This document shows positions 46,194 to 56,700 of a stretch of DNA of 64,000 nucleotides, piece after piece. Within the stretch, counting starts at the first letter, position 1, and each line of letters starts with the position of its first letter. Below the pieces are notes generated by a model that worked only from the letters and a program-made list of their open reading frames with translations, did no database searches and was not told the origin of the DNA. The stretch is from Enterobacter asburiae (GTDB lineage Bacteria > Pseudomonadota > Gammaproteobacteria > Enterobacterales > Enterobacteriaceae): positions 2,294,001-2,358,000 of the forward strand of contig JAAQVN010000001.1 in assembly GCA_011754535.1 (NCBI GenBank), in the 5' to 3' direction. The translations under genes were made by a program, and so were the position numbers.

Positions 46194-46688
46194 TCAATCC
46201 AGTAACGGTTTGCGACTTTCTTTCGCCGGCTCTGGCTTGAGTTTTTCAACGGGAATACTGCACATGCTTTCAGCTATTATCCCAAAAAGAGAGCCTTTCG
46301 GGAAACTTTCCCATTGCCCCACATCCTGTGACACATGTATGACATCGCCTTCCGCGAACGGTTTGGAAAAATAGGTTCGCGCCATAATGGCACGCTCGTT
46401 TTTGTCGCAATTAATCACGTCGATTGCCCGGGAACTCGCTACGTAGACGGGAGGATTTTTTATGATGAGTTCCTGCTCGGCGTAGTTATTGATGAAATAA
46501 AAGCGGCGCAAGTGGTCGTTACCCTGATAAGTTGAAATCACCCGAAGATCGATATATGAAGTGACTTTTTGATCTTCAAGAATTTTTATGACGCCAGCCG
46601 GTGGCTTGGGCGTAGACTGCAGCAGGGGTTTACCTATCCCGGTACAACCTGTCAGCATAAGTAATACCAGCCATGTTAGCTTTTTCAT
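46194..46688 (-). CDS. Putative lipoprotein of unknown function
   Basis: 164 residues. Lipoprotein signal MKKLTWLVLLMLTGCTGIGK with lipobox LTGC, so it is probably acylated at Cys15. The mature part is beta-rich (YIDLRVISTYQGNDHLRRFYF) with no named family recognised, and the C-terminus is Lys/Pro/Glu-rich. Its ATG overlaps the TGA of the upstream secreted-protein gene (ATGA), so the two are translationally coupled and likely act together in the periplasm or at the outer membrane. Confidence 0.75.
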   Translation of the reverse strand: MKKLTWLVLLMLTGCTGIGKPLLQSTPKPPAGVIKILEDQKVTSYIDLRVISTYQGNDHLRRFYFINNYAEQELIIKNPPVYVASSRAIDVINCDKNERAIMARTYFSKPFAEGDVIHVSQDVGQWESFPKGSLFGIIAESMCSIPVEKLKPEPAKESRKPLLD

Positions 46689-47308
46689 TTCGCACCCCCT
46701 GCGGATAAATCAGGTCGTAATGTCGTCAGCATGTCAGGCGTTACATTCCCCTGAACGGTACAGAGCAATAATGTCCCGTCTTTACCTTTGCTGAGCATTA
46801 ACAGCTTTTCGGTACTTTCTTTTGCCGGAGCAATACCTGACACCGCCTGCGCGTTGTCTTCCCAGTCACTGTTTGGGTTGATTTTAATCATCGTCTGAGA
46901 AACATAATCGTCTCCCGCCTTTTTCCAGGATAAACGATCGAGTTTGGACATTACTTCTTCCGGTGACTCTTTGAAAATTAGTCCCCAGTAATAGTACTTA
47001 CCGTAATTGATTTCATCGAGATTGCTGGTTTGTATATAATATCCCGATACCGTCAGATTTAATTCATGCAGTGGTTGGGTAAACCAGACGTTGCGATTGC
47101 CGTCTTCAGGGGCTTTGAACCAGGCCTGCGAATGCTTGTTAAGCGTTAAGGGGGCTAAGCGGCTGAGTTTGGCTCGCTGATGATAAATCTCGCTGAAAAA
47201 GGTTGAGTCGCAACGGGTCAAACTTTGTGTCAACGTGCTGGCGTGAACTGCGGGTGAGGCTGCAGCCATACCCGCTATGAGCCCAATGGAGGAGATGAGT
47301 TTACGCAT
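46685..47308 (-). CDS. Putative secreted or periplasmic protein of unknown function
   Basis: 207 residues with a Sec signal peptide (MRKLISSIGLIAGMAAASPAVHA, probable cleavage after VHA near residue 23). The mature protein has two Cys (RCDSTFF near the start, LLCTVQG near the end) that could form a disulfide bond, and many aromatic residues (NYGKYYYWGLIF). No family recognised. It is coupled by a four-base overlap to the following lipoprotein gene. Its base composition is AT-rich, as for its neighbours. Confidence 0.75.
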   Translation of the reverse strand: MRKLISSIGLIAGMAAASPAVHASTLTQSLTRCDSTFFSEIYHQRAKLSRLAPLTLNKHSQAWFKAPEDGNRNVWFTQPLHELNLTVSGYYIQTSNLDEINYGKYYYWGLIFKESPEEVMSKLDRLSWKKAGDDYVSQTMIKINPNSDWEDNAQAVSGIAPAKESTEKLLMLSKGKDGTLLLCTVQGNVTPDMLTTLRPDLSAGGAK

Positions 47309-47484
47309 GTAATTTCCCTATAATAAAAAAGACCCTGTTTTTATCGGCTCATCAGGATGAGACTTTACGTTTTTTCTTTTACTACATTATCAAGCGTATT
47401 GAATGCCTAACCTACAGTCAGTTAATCCTGCTCATCGAGCGTCTAGCGATGGGTTATTGCCTTCGTTTAAAAACCTGCGAAGTT

Positions 47485-47769
47485 TTAGTATCCATGAAAG
47501 AAGTAGCGAATCTTCAGGCCGATAAACTTCAATACAGGCCAGACATAATGCTGAATTAAATATAAGACAGGTGGCACAACTAATGTCGCACCAGTTGCGC
47601 AGATTGCGTATGCCGCCGAATCCTTTGCAATTAATTCATAGTTTAGGTTAAGTGTTTCAAGATTAATTGCATTGGCTGTACTCGAACCTACAAATCCAGA
47701 ACTAAAAACTACCAGGAACACATAAAGTGATGCTGTTATGAGTTTTAAAATTAGCCAAAAAAATTTCAC
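47485..47769 (-). CDS. Small membrane protein of unknown function
   Basis: 94 residues if it starts at the GTG at 47769, which has AGGTGG five bases upstream and places a hydrophobic helix at the very N-terminus (KFFWLILKLITASLYVFLVVF). A longer reading from 47877 (130 residues) lacks a clear ribosome binding site and adds a hydrophilic N-terminus. A second hydrophobic stretch (YAICATGATLVVPPVLYLIQ) is followed by a basic tail. No family recognised. It lies 176 bp before the secreted-protein gene on the same strand, in the same AT-rich patch. Confidence 0.5.
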   Translation of the reverse strand: MKFFWLILKLITASLYVFLVVFSSGFVGSSTANAINLETLNLNYELIAKDSAAYAICATGATLVVPPVLYLIQHYVWPVLKFIGLKIRYFFHGY

Positions 47770-48098
47770 GATGACCACCTGCTGATTGATGTCACCATTT
47801 AACACAAAAACGTCCTGCTTAGCTAGTTTATGGTTTGCGTTTTTCTGAATAGTATTCAGATCTTGACACATCCTCATTTTCCCTGACTGTCGCCGGGTAT
47901 TTAATTCAGGCAGCAGAAAATCATTTTCAGATACCTCTTCGCTTTTTATCTAATATCACGAATAGGGCAGGGAGAATAAGAGTTGCGTACCGAAACTTTT
48001 AACATGTTAAGAAACCGGCTAATAACCATATAAAACTTAATGTTTACATAAAGTTGCTTTAAAAGATACAATACCCCCCTATAGTATCAGGAGGGCGT
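47770..48098. promoter_or_regulatory. Upstream region between the small membrane protein and frmR
   Basis: 329 bp, AT-rich. It holds the promoters of both divergent neighbours. The frmR end carries a clear FrmR-type operator (48071-48087) and an AGGAGGGCGT ribosome binding site directly before the frmR ATG. The left part is compatible with a longer reading of the small membrane gene; otherwise nothing stands out. Confidence 0.5.
48071..48087 (+). promoter_or_regulatory. FrmR operator
   Basis: ATACCCCCCTATAGTAT, matching the E. coli FrmR site (ATAC, a run of C/G, TATAGTAT). It ends 11 bases before the frmR start, overlapping the expected promoter, so FrmR represses its own operon until formaldehyde modifies it. 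Confidence 0.85.
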
Positions 48099-49524
<1,426 letters not shown>

Positions 49525-49530
49525 CTCTTC

Positions 49531-49564
49531 TGCCAGCGGTTTTTAGCCGCTGGCATTTCTTTAA
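49531..49564 (+). terminator. Rho-independent terminator after frmA
   Basis: TGCCAGCGG-TTTTTAG-CCGCTGGCA (9-bp perfect stem) followed by TTTCTTTAAT, 7 bp past the frmA stop. It separates frmRA from the chemoreceptor gene. Confidence 0.88.
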
Positions 49565-49605
49565 TAATCTTCTCTAAAGTGTGACCAGTGCGGCGTTTTT
49601 AGCCG

Positions 49606-49632
49606 TAATCTAAATCCCCACCGTGCCGATGA
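49606..49632 (+). promoter_or_regulatory. Probable sigma-28 (FliA) promoter of the chemoreceptor gene
   Basis: GCCGATGA at 49625-49632 matches seven of eight bases of the flagellar -10 GCCGATAA. With the canonical 11-bp spacer, TAATCTAA at 49606 is a weak -35 (consensus TAAAGTTT). Start codon 53 bp downstream. The placement fits late flagellar-class control of a chemotaxis receptor. Confidence 0.6.
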
Positions 49633-49684
49633 CTATTTAACACGCATGTTTTTACGCATCTTCCCTACAAGAGAGTCGACGGTC

Positions 49685-51376
49685 ATGGACAACACTACTT
49701 CGATGCAGGCGCAGCGCAAGCTGGGCTTCCTGCATCACATCAGGCTGGTTCCGCTGTTTTCCTCCATTCTCGGTGGCATTATTCTGCTGTTTGCCTTGAG
49801 CTCAGGGCTGGCGGGGTATTTCCTGCTGCAGGCCGATAACGATCAGCAGGACGTTACATCTGAAATTCAGGTGCGTATGGGGCTGTCGAACAGCTCAAAC
49901 CATCTGCGAACCGCGCGTATCAATATGATCCACGCCGGGGCGGCAAGCCGTATCGCGGAGATGGAAGCGATGAAGCAGAACATCCGCGAGGCGGAAACGC
50001 GAATTAAGCAGTCCCAGGATAGCTTTACCGCCTATATGAATCGTTCCGTGCGTAGCCCGGCGGACGAAGCGCTGGATGCGGACCTGAAGGCACGCTACGA
50101 CGCCTATATCGCGGGCCTGCAGCCGATGGTCAAATTTGCCAAAAACGGCATGTTCGAGGCGATCATCAACCACGAAAATGAAACCGCCCGCCCGCTGGAT
50201 GACGCTTATAACGCCGTTCTGCTGAAGGCGATTAAGATCCGTACCGACCGCGCCAATGCGCTGACGGCACAGGCGCACAGCCGCACGCAGCTGGGCCTGA
50301 TGTTTATGGTGGGGGCGTTTGCGCTGGCGCTGGTGCTGACCGCCATGACCTTCGTTGTGCTGCGCCGCACCGTCATTAATCCGCTGCAGCGTGCAGCGAA
50401 ACGTATCGAGAATATCGCCAAAGGCGACCTGACGATGCCGGACGACGTGGCCGGACGCAGCGAAATTGGCCGCCTGACGCGCGATCTGCAAACCATGCAG
50501 CACTCCCTTGAAACAACGGTCGGCACCGTCCGTCAGGGGGCGGAGGAGATCTACCGGGGTACCAGCGAGATTTCAGCCGGTAACACCGATCTCTCTTCGC
50601 GCACCGAGCAGCAGGCCGCGGCCATTGAGCAGACAGCCGCGAGCATGGAGCAACTGACCGCGACGGTGAAGCAGAACGCCGATAACGCGCATCATGCCAG
50701 CAAGCTGGCGGAGGATGCCTCCGGAAAAGCCAGCCGCGGCGGCCAGATGGTCTCCGGCGTGGTGAAAACCATGGGCAATATTTCGACCAGTTCGAAGAAA
50801 ATCTCTGAGATTACCGCGGTGATCAACAGTATTGCCTTCCAGACCAATATCCTGGCGCTTAACGCGGCGGTAGAAGCGGCGCGCGCGGGCGAGCAGGGGC
50901 GCGGGTTCGCCGTGGTGGCCAGCGAAGTCCGAACTCTGGCCAGCCGCAGCGCCAACGCCGCAAAAGAGATCGAAAGCCTGATCAACGAATCGGTGTCGCT
51001 GATTGACCAGGGTTCCGGTGAGGTCGTTGCCGCAGGCAACACCATGAATGAGATCGTCGAAGCGGTTAAGCGCGTGACCGACATCATGCTGGAAATTGCC
51101 GCCGCATCTGACGAGCAGAGCCGCGGTATCGTGCAGGTCAGCCAGGCCATTTCGGAGATGGATAAAGTGACCCAGCAGAACGCCTCACTGGTGGAAGAAG
51201 CCTCCGCGGCGGCGGCGTCGCTGGAAGAACAGGGGGCGCGTCTGACCGAGGCGGTCGGGGCGTTTCGTCTGAGCAGTGCGAAGCCGAACCGCGCGGTGGC
51301 GTCAGCGCCAGTGGCGACGAGCGCGCCGTTGCGCCCGGCGGCGACAGTTTCGGGGGATAACTGGGAGACGTTCTGA
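49685..51376 (+). CDS. Methyl-accepting chemotaxis protein (Tar/Tsr type)
   Basis: 563 residues from the ATG at 49685, which follows AAGAGAG; an in-frame ATG at 49646 lies upstream but only 14 bp past the proposed promoter. TM1 is near residues 21-43 ([20 protein letters not shown]). A periplasmic four-helix ligand domain of the Tar family follows, with TM2 near 195-217, a HAMP domain, methylation helices and the highly conserved signalling hairpin ([20 protein letters not shown]). It ends in the pentapeptide NWETF, the CheR/CheB tether. It therefore belongs with the major receptors. The ligand is not clear. Confidence 0.95.
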   Translation: MDNTTSMQAQRKLGFLHHIRLVPLFSSILGGIILLFALSSGLAGYFLLQADNDQQDVTSEIQVRMGLSNSSNHLRTARINMIHAGAASRIAEMEAMKQNIREAETRIKQSQDSFTAYMNRSVRSPADEALDADLKARYDAYIAGLQPMVKFAKNGMFEAIINHENETARPLDDAYNAVLLKAIKIRTDRANALTAQAHSRTQLGLMFMVGAFALALVLTAMTFVVLRRTVINPLQRAAKRIENIAKGDLTMPDDVAGRSEIGRLTRDLQTMQHSLETTVGTVRQGAEEIYRGTSEISAGNTDLSSRTEQQAAAIEQTAASMEQLTATVKQNADNAHHASKLAEDASGKASRGGQMVSGVVKTMGNISTSSKKISEITAVINSIAFQTNILALNAAVEAARAGEQGRGFAVVASEVRTLASRSANAAKEIESLINESVSLIDQGSGEVVAAGNTMNEIVEAVKRVTDIMLEIAAASDEQSRGIVQVSQAISEMDKVTQQNASLVEEASAAAASLEEQGARLTEAVGAFRLSSAKPNRAVASAPVATSAPLRPAATVSGDNWETF

Positions 51377-51388
51377 GCCGTGAGTTTT

Positions 51389-51460
51389 GTCGGGTGGCGG
51401 CTTCGCCTTACCCGACCTACTTGTATTTGTAGGCCCGTTTAAGCGTAGCGCCACCGGGCA
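51389..51460. repeat. REP-like palindromic pair
   Basis: GTCGGGTGGCGGC-TTCGCCTTACCCGAC followed by GTAGGCCCG...GCCACCGGGC, two facing REP-type inverted repeats between the convergent chemoreceptor and gcd genes. Confidence 0.78.
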
Positions 51461-51488
51461 AAAAAAAGGGACCTTTCGGTCCCTTTTT
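51461..51488. terminator. Bidirectional terminator of the chemoreceptor and gcd
   Basis: A run of A, then GGGACC-TTTC-GGTCCC, then TTTTT. On the plus strand the stem is followed by five T; on the minus strand by at least seven U, directly after the gcd stop at 51495. Confidence 0.9.
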
Positions 51489-51494
51489 CATTTG

Positions 51495-53876
51495 TTACTG
51501 CTTATCGGGTAACGCGTACGCGATAACGTAATCACCGCGATCCGGCGACTGGCGGGCGCCCCCGGCGTTAATCACGATGTACTGCTTGCCGGTTTTCGGC
51601 GAGACGTAGGTCATCGGGCCGGACTGGCTGCCGACCGGCAGACGGTCCTTCCAGATCTCTTTCCCGGTGGCGGTATCAAACGCGCGCAGGTAGAAATCCT
51701 GGGTGCCGGCGAAGAACAGCAGGCCGGACTGGGTTGACAGTGACGCGCCCAGCGTCGGCATACCGATCGGGATTGGCATGTGCATGCGAATGCCCAGAGG
51801 GCCGGTATCTTCCACCGTGCCGACAGGGACCTGCCACACCAGCTTGCCGGTTTTCAGGTCAACGGCCGACATGGTGCCGAACGGCGGCTTCTGGCACGGA
51901 ATGCCCAGCGGCGACAGAAAACGTTCGCGCATCGCGCCGAACGGCGTACCGTCCATCGGGACAATCCCCATCTCAATGCCGCTGGCGTTTTTCGCCACGT
52001 TCGCGCGCGGCACCATGTAGTTTGCCAGGCCCAGGCGCATATCGTTGACGAACATCAGGCTGTTGTTCGGGTCAACGGAGACGCTGCCCCAGTTCATTCC
52101 ACCGAGCGAGCCGGGGAACTGCAGGGAACGGTCGAGACCCGGCGGGGTGAAGACGCCCTGATGACGCATCTCTTTAAACTGAATGCGGCACAGCAGCAGG
52201 TCAACAGGCGTCGCCCCCCACATGTCGGACTCGGTCAGCGTCTGGTTGCCAATCATCGGCATGCCCACGGAATACGGCTGGGTCGGTGAGTAGCGTTCAC
52301 CTTCAACGTTACCCGCCGGAACGGGACGTTCCTCTACCTTCGCCACCGGCTTGCCGGTTTCGCGGTTAAGCATGAAGATCATGCCCTGCTTGCTGGTCTG
52401 GACGAGCACAGGTGTGGTGCCGCCTTTGCCGTCCGGCAGGTCGTACAGCAGGGGCTGGGAAGGCAGGTCAAAGTCCCACAGATCGTGGTGGGTGGTCTGG
52501 AAATGCCAGCGGACCTGTCCGGTGGCGGCGTCAACGGCGACGATGGAAGAGCTGTATTTATCGTCCAGCGCGGTGCGCTCACCCGCCCAGAAGTCCGGAG
52601 TGGCGTTGCCGGTTGGCAGATAGATCAGGTTTAGCTTAGCGTCGTAAGACATCGCTGACCAGACGTTCGGCGTGCCACGCGTGTAGGTCTGGCCTTCCGG
52701 CGGCAGGCCGGTCAGGTTCGGATTACCCGGATCCCACGCCCACGCCAGTTTACCGGTGTGAACGTCGTAGGCGCGCACCACGCCCGGCGGTTCGCCGGTG
52801 GAGAAGTTATCCGCGACGCGGCCGCCGACGACAACGACATTGCCGGCCACCAGCGGCGTGGAGGTCTGCTGATAATACCCGGGCTTGATCTCGCCCATGC
52901 CGACGCTCAGATCAACGGTGCCATGGTCGCTGAAGTCTTCGCAGACCTTGCCGGTATCCGCATTGATGGCAATCAGGCGGGCATCGGTGGTCGGCAGGAA
53001 CAGACGGCGAGGGCAGGCCGCAGGCGATGTGTCTGTTTGTGACGTTGTCACGATTTCGCGATCTTCAAAATAGCCCAGGCCACGGCAGCGCTGCCAGTTA
53101 GGGGCGGTGGCTTTGGAATCATAACGCCATTTCTCTTTACCGGAATCCACGTCCAGCGCCAGTACTTTACTGTACGGGGTACAGACATACAGCGTGTCGC
53201 CAACCTGCAGCGGCGTGTTCTGATCTTCCGCGCCGGAGCCGTTGCTTTGCGGAATATCGCCGGTGTGCGCAACCCAGGCAACTTTTAGATCGCTGACGTT
53301 TTGCTTGTTGATCTGATCCAGCGCGGCGAAACGGTCGCCGTGGGTGGTATTGCCCCAGTGCTCCCAGTTCTTTTGCTGCTCGTCGGGTGCGACGGGTTTA
53401 ACCGGAACGGGCTCGTTCGCGGCCACGAGGTTTTGTGGCTTAAACATCCAGCCGAGGCTCACCAGCATCGCCAGCGCGAGCACGGCCGCGACGCCAAAAG
53501 CGGGCGCCTTGTTCGCGGCGCTGTGGTTCGCAGCACGCAGGAAAGGCCAGACGATGGCGCAGAGGAAGGCCAGTACGGCAAAGGTGAACAGGCGAGAGAA
53601 GAGCGGCCAGAAATCCCAGCCCGCATCGCTTACTGCCCAGAACAGCGAGGCAATAAACGCGATGCCGTAAAGCAGGATCCCGCTGCTGCGATTGAGGAAA
53701 ATTAGGAGCGCGGCAACGACCATCACCACGCCCATTATCAGGAAGTAAATACTTCCGCCTACGGTGGCGAGCTTAAAGCCCAACCCGCCGACCGCCAGAC
53801 CGATGAGCATCATCAGTCCGACAAGAAGCCACTGCAGAATACGAGGTACCCCGCGCGGCGCGCTGCCAAATGCCAT
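51495..53876 (-). CDS. gcd: Quinoprotein glucose dehydrogenase (membrane-bound, PQQ)
   Basis: 793 residues from the ATG at 53876 (AAAGGAGACAG upstream); an in-frame extension to 53945 has no such site. Five N-terminal membrane helices (about 10-140) anchor a periplasmic eight-bladed propeller with PQQ-enzyme motifs (for example WEHWGNTTHGDRFAALDQIN at the start of the domain). It oxidises D-glucose to gluconolactone in the periplasm and passes electrons to ubiquinone. Gluconic acid made this way dissolves mineral phosphate. No pqq biosynthesis genes lie nearby, so the cofactor must be made elsewhere or taken up. It is a single gene. Confidence 0.97.
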   Translation of the reverse strand: MAFGSAPRGVPRILQWLLVGLMMLIGLAVGGLGFKLATVGGSIYFLIMGVVMVVAALLIFLNRSSGILLYGIAFIASLFWAVSDAGWDFWPLFSRLFTFAVLAFLCAIVWPFLRAANHSAANKAPAFGVAAVLALAMLVSLGWMFKPQNLVAANEPVPVKPVAPDEQQKNWEHWGNTTHGDRFAALDQINKQNVSDLKVAWVAHTGDIPQSNGSGAEDQNTPLQVGDTLYVCTPYSKVLALDVDSGKEKWRYDSKATAPNWQRCRGLGYFEDREIVTTSQTDTSPAACPRRLFLPTTDARLIAINADTGKVCEDFSDHGTVDLSVGMGEIKPGYYQQTSTPLVAGNVVVVGGRVADNFSTGEPPGVVRAYDVHTGKLAWAWDPGNPNLTGLPPEGQTYTRGTPNVWSAMSYDAKLNLIYLPTGNATPDFWAGERTALDDKYSSSIVAVDAATGQVRWHFQTTHHDLWDFDLPSQPLLYDLPDGKGGTTPVLVQTSKQGMIFMLNRETGKPVAKVEERPVPAGNVEGERYSPTQPYSVGMPMIGNQTLTESDMWGATPVDLLLCRIQFKEMRHQGVFTPPGLDRSLQFPGSLGGMNWGSVSVDPNNSLMFVNDMRLGLANYMVPRANVAKNASGIEMGIVPMDGTPFGAMRERFLSPLGIPCQKPPFGTMSAVDLKTGKLVWQVPVGTVEDTGPLGIRMHMPIPIGMPTLGASLSTQSGLLFFAGTQDFYLRAFDTATGKEIWKDRLPVGSQSGPMTYVSPKTGKQYIVINAGGARQSPDRGDYVIAYALPDKQ

Positions 53877-54084
53877 TTCTGTCTCCTTTAAATCCCCCGC
53901 CGTGCTGGGTGTGTACCATCTGGGTAATAAATGCGGGGAATGCAATGATTAACACGAGTGAATTCGTATTTATAAAATGATATGCGAACCATTTGGTGAA
54001 TTCGTGGCTATGATAAAACTGTTAAATTGTTTTGCGCAATTGTTAATGAATCATTCCGCATTATTTGATTAACGCACAGGCCAG

Positions 54085-54118
54085 TTCCCTCTCCCCTAAG
54101 GGGAGAGGGTGAGGGGTA
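54085..54118 (-). repeat. Palindromic 3'-UTR repeat, copy 5
   Basis: CCCTCTCCCC-taa-GGGGAGAGGG with a TGAGGGG tail, 5 bp past the stop of the LysR gene at 54124. Same orientation as the other four copies relative to the minus-strand gene. Confidence 0.7.
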
Positions 54119-54123
54119 AGAGG

Positions 54124-55047
54124 TCAAACAGGCATGGATTTGCGAATGGCGCTCAGCAGCGTCTGTGCGCCCGTGGAAAGTGGGGTATCCACACGGGTCA
54201 GAATGCCGATAGGTTCGCCCGCACCGGGGGAGGTGATCGGCAGGGCGGTCAGCGTCCCCTGGCGCAAATCGTCTTTTACCGCACCGGAAGGCACGAACCA
54301 GACGTAGTCATAATCCAGGGTGAGCTGACGCGAAAGGGAGGCCGAAAGCGTTTCGATACATCCTGAAGGCAGCGTACACCCCTGCATCTGCAGCAAAGTT
54401 TCAGCGGCCTGCCGCGGAACGGTCCCTTTCGGGCAAACCACTACCGGCCACTCCATCACCCGGCTTAACGTCACGGTGTCCTGAAGCAGGGGATGATCGG
54501 GACGAACCACCAGCTTCAGGGATTCCAGAAACAGCAGTTCATAATTGAGGCCGCCCATCAGTTCAGGGTCGGACATTCGACCGATACCGAGATCCAGTTC
54601 ACCGGATTTAAGCCCCGCGAGCAGCATGGTGTTATTCATGGTGGCAACCTGAATAGTAGTATTGCGCTGCTGCTTGTGGAACTGACCAATAACGGGCGGC
54701 AGAATCCCCAGCGCCGCGGTTGGCAGGGCGCCGACGCGAACCACCTCGCTGGAGAGCTCTTCTTTTCGGTGCAGGGACTGGCCGGCGGTGTTGAGCGCAT
54801 CCAGCACCTTTACGGCGTGCGTCAGGAACTGTTCGCCTACCAGAGTCAGCTGTGCCCCAAGCCGACCGCGATCAAATAGCCGGGCGCCGGTCAGCTGTTC
54901 CAGCTCGTTGAGGGTTTTCGAGAGCGCAGGCTGGCTCAGGTTAAGAGTTTCAGCCGCACGCCCCAGCGTTCCCTGTTGAGCGACGGCCACAAATGTATGC
55001 AAATGGCGCAAGCGTATGCGCTGACTGAACAGACCATTTTTTTCCAT
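54124..55047 (-). CDS. LysR-type regulator (PcaQ/GbpR-like)
   Basis: 307 residues. LysR winged HTH at about 12-75 (RLRHLHTFVAVAQQGTLGRAAETLNLSQPALSKTLNELE), and the sensor domain with the subfamily marks VRVGALPTAALGILPPVI and LDLGIGRMSDPELM, typical of the PcaQ/GbpR/CbbR-like branch that controls aromatic-acid or sugar catabolic operons. No such operon is visible next to it: gcd is on the same strand after it and the YghA-like gene before it. The target could be gcd or a distant locus. Its promoter lies in the AT-rich 187 bp after the YghA-like gene. Confidence 0.88.
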   Translation of the reverse strand: MEKNGLFSQRIRLRHLHTFVAVAQQGTLGRAAETLNLSQPALSKTLNELEQLTGARLFDRGRLGAQLTLVGEQFLTHAVKVLDALNTAGQSLHRKEELSSEVVRVGALPTAALGILPPVIGQFHKQQRNTTIQVATMNNTMLLAGLKSGELDLGIGRMSDPELMGGLNYELLFLESLKLVVRPDHPLLQDTVTLSRVMEWPVVVCPKGTVPRQAAETLLQMQGCTLPSGCIETLSASLSRQLTLDYDYVWFVPSGAVKDDLRQGTLTALPITSPGAGEPIGILTRVDTPLSTGAQTLLSAIRKSMPV

Positions 55048-55234
55048 AGGCGATGTTAAAAACAGAGCGATGCGGGTGACAAGTTAAGTTGTTTAATTTT
55101 GATAACCTGATAGCAAAATATTTTTAACATTTGATCTGTTTGAGTTACAACATGTTTTTCAGGCAAGGCGGGTGATGAACGTCCTTGTTCATTTATTGCT
55201 CACTGCGAGGAAGGGAGAAAAGGATAACGCATTT

Positions 55235-56119
55235 TTAAATCACGCCGTCCCCGCCGTCAGAACACCACACCTGACCGGAGGTAAAGGAACATTCATCGGA
55301 GGCCAGCGTAACGTACAGCGGAGCAATCTCGACGGGCTGCCCCGGACGACCCAGCGGGGTATCACCGCCGAACTCCTTCACTTTTTCCATCGGCTGCCCG
55401 CCGCTGGACTGCAATACCGTCCAGTACGGGCCGGGGGCGACCGCGTTGACGCGAATCCCTTTCGGACCCAGCTGTTTGGCTAAGGATTTGGTAAACACCG
55501 CCAGGCAGGCCTTCGTCTGGGCATAGTCTAGCAGCACGGGGCTGGGCTTCACCGCCTGAACGGAAGAGGTGTTAATGATCACGGACGACGCTTTCAGGTG
55601 GCGCAGAGCCGCCTTAGTGATCCAGAAGGGGGCGTAAACGTTGGTTTTAAACGTCGCGTCAAAATCTTCGGTGGTCAGCTCTTCAAGGGATTCCCGGTAT
55701 TGCTGACGGCCTGCGTTGTTGATCAGAATATCCAGCCCGCCCAGTTTCGAGACGGCTTCTTCGACCAGATTCTGACAGAAGGTTTCGTCCCGGACGTCAC
55801 CCGGGAGCGCGACGGCCTTACGACCTTCCGCTTTGATCAGATCGATGACCTCGGCGGCATCTTTCTCTTCTTCAGGCAGATAGTTGATCGCAACGTCAGC
55901 GCCTTCACGCGCATAGGCGATAGCCACCGCGCGACCAATACCGGAGTCACCACCGGTAATCAGCGCTTTTTTGCCGGCAAGGCGGCCATGTCCTTTGTAG
56001 CTTGTTTCCCCGTGGTCGGGTACCGGCTGCATTTCGGATGCCAGTCCCGGCGGCGTTTGCGGCTGTTCCGGGAACGGGGGTTGCGGGTAAGCGTTCGTAC
56101 GTTGTGTAGTATCACTCAT
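55235..56119 (-). CDS. SDR family oxidoreductase (YghA-like)
   Basis: 294 residues, as in E. coli YghA. A Pro-rich N-terminal tail (about 45 residues, PQPPFPEQPQTPPG) precedes the Rossmann core. Marks: TGGDSGIGR (cofactor glycine motif), INNAG, catalytic Ser in NTSSVQA and YAQTK (Tyr and Lys of YxxxK), and PGPYWT. This class (also YhxC/GSP39 of Bacillus) is linked to general stress; the substrate is uncertain, probably an aldehyde or alcohol. It is 64 bp downstream of the YgiW-like gene on the same strand, perhaps in one unit. Confidence 0.93.
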   Translation of the reverse strand: MSDTTQRTNAYPQPPFPEQPQTPPGLASEMQPVPDHGETSYKGHGRLAGKKALITGGDSGIGRAVAIAYAREGADVAINYLPEEEKDAAEVIDLIKAEGRKAVALPGDVRDETFCQNLVEEAVSKLGGLDILINNAGRQQYRESLEELTTEDFDATFKTNVYAPFWITKAALRHLKASSVIINTSSVQAVKPSPVLLDYAQTKACLAVFTKSLAKQLGPKGIRVNAVAPGPYWTVLQSSGGQPMEKVKEFGGDTPLGRPGQPVEIAPLYVTLASDECSFTSGQVWCSDGGDGVI

Positions 56120-56183
56120 AGCTGACTCCTTAAGCCAAGGGGTGAGATTTGATGGATAGTTGCAGCGTTAACGCTTCGCTGAA

Positions 56184-56573
56184 TTATTTCTGCAAACGAT
56201 CAACACGAACGACGGCAGGAGATGATTTTTTATCAAGCGAACCGTTGATACTGATCATCTGATCGGGTTTTACCGTTCTGCCGTCGAAGACTGCCTGGGG
56301 AATAATAACGTCGATTTTTCCGGTTTTATCCTGGAATACAAACTTATCGCCGCTACCGTCAATAAGATTACCGCGCAATGAAATTGTCGCGCCATCGTGC
56401 ATTTGTTTTGCCTGTTCGATGGTCATAATACGCGCGTCGTCGGTTCCACGATATCCGCTGTCCAGCGCGTGGGGTGGCGGCGGTACTTCACCTTTTTGTA
56501 ACCCGCCGTTATTATCAGCCCATGCGGCTGGAACCAGAAATATCAAAAAAGCGGAAATAAGTGATAATTTCAT
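56184..56573 (-). CDS. YgiW/YdeI family periplasmic stress protein (BOF domain)
   Basis: 129 residues with a Sec signal ([19 protein letters not shown]). The mature part carries the bacterial OB-fold (BOF) signature: [20 protein letters not shown], then [17 protein letters not shown]. Members (YgiW, YdeI) confer tolerance to peroxide, cadmium, acid and antimicrobial peptides. The segment before the domain is Gly/Pro-rich. It lies divergently from the 56701 unit, so the 127-bp gap may hold shared stress control. Confidence 0.9.
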   Translation of the reverse strand: MKLSLISAFLIFLVPAAWADNNGGLQKGEVPPPPHALDSGYRGTDDARIMTIEQAKQMHDGATISLRGNLIDGSGDKFVFQDKTGKIDVIIPQAVFDGRTVKPDQMISINGSLDKKSSPAVVRVDRLQK

Positions 56574-56700
56574 CTGATATCCTTCATTTTTGAGTGTCTT
56601 GACATATTAAGTATTGTTGCTATTCCTTTATGTGGCAAATGTGATAAGTCTTAAAAACATTCTCTTTTGAAATCAAAACTATCATTAAATAAGCGAAACG

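Noticed and set aside
55172..55483. 103-codon plus-strand frame overlapping the YghA-like gene
   Set aside because: Most of it is antisense to a clear SDR gene; no ribosome binding site or domain.
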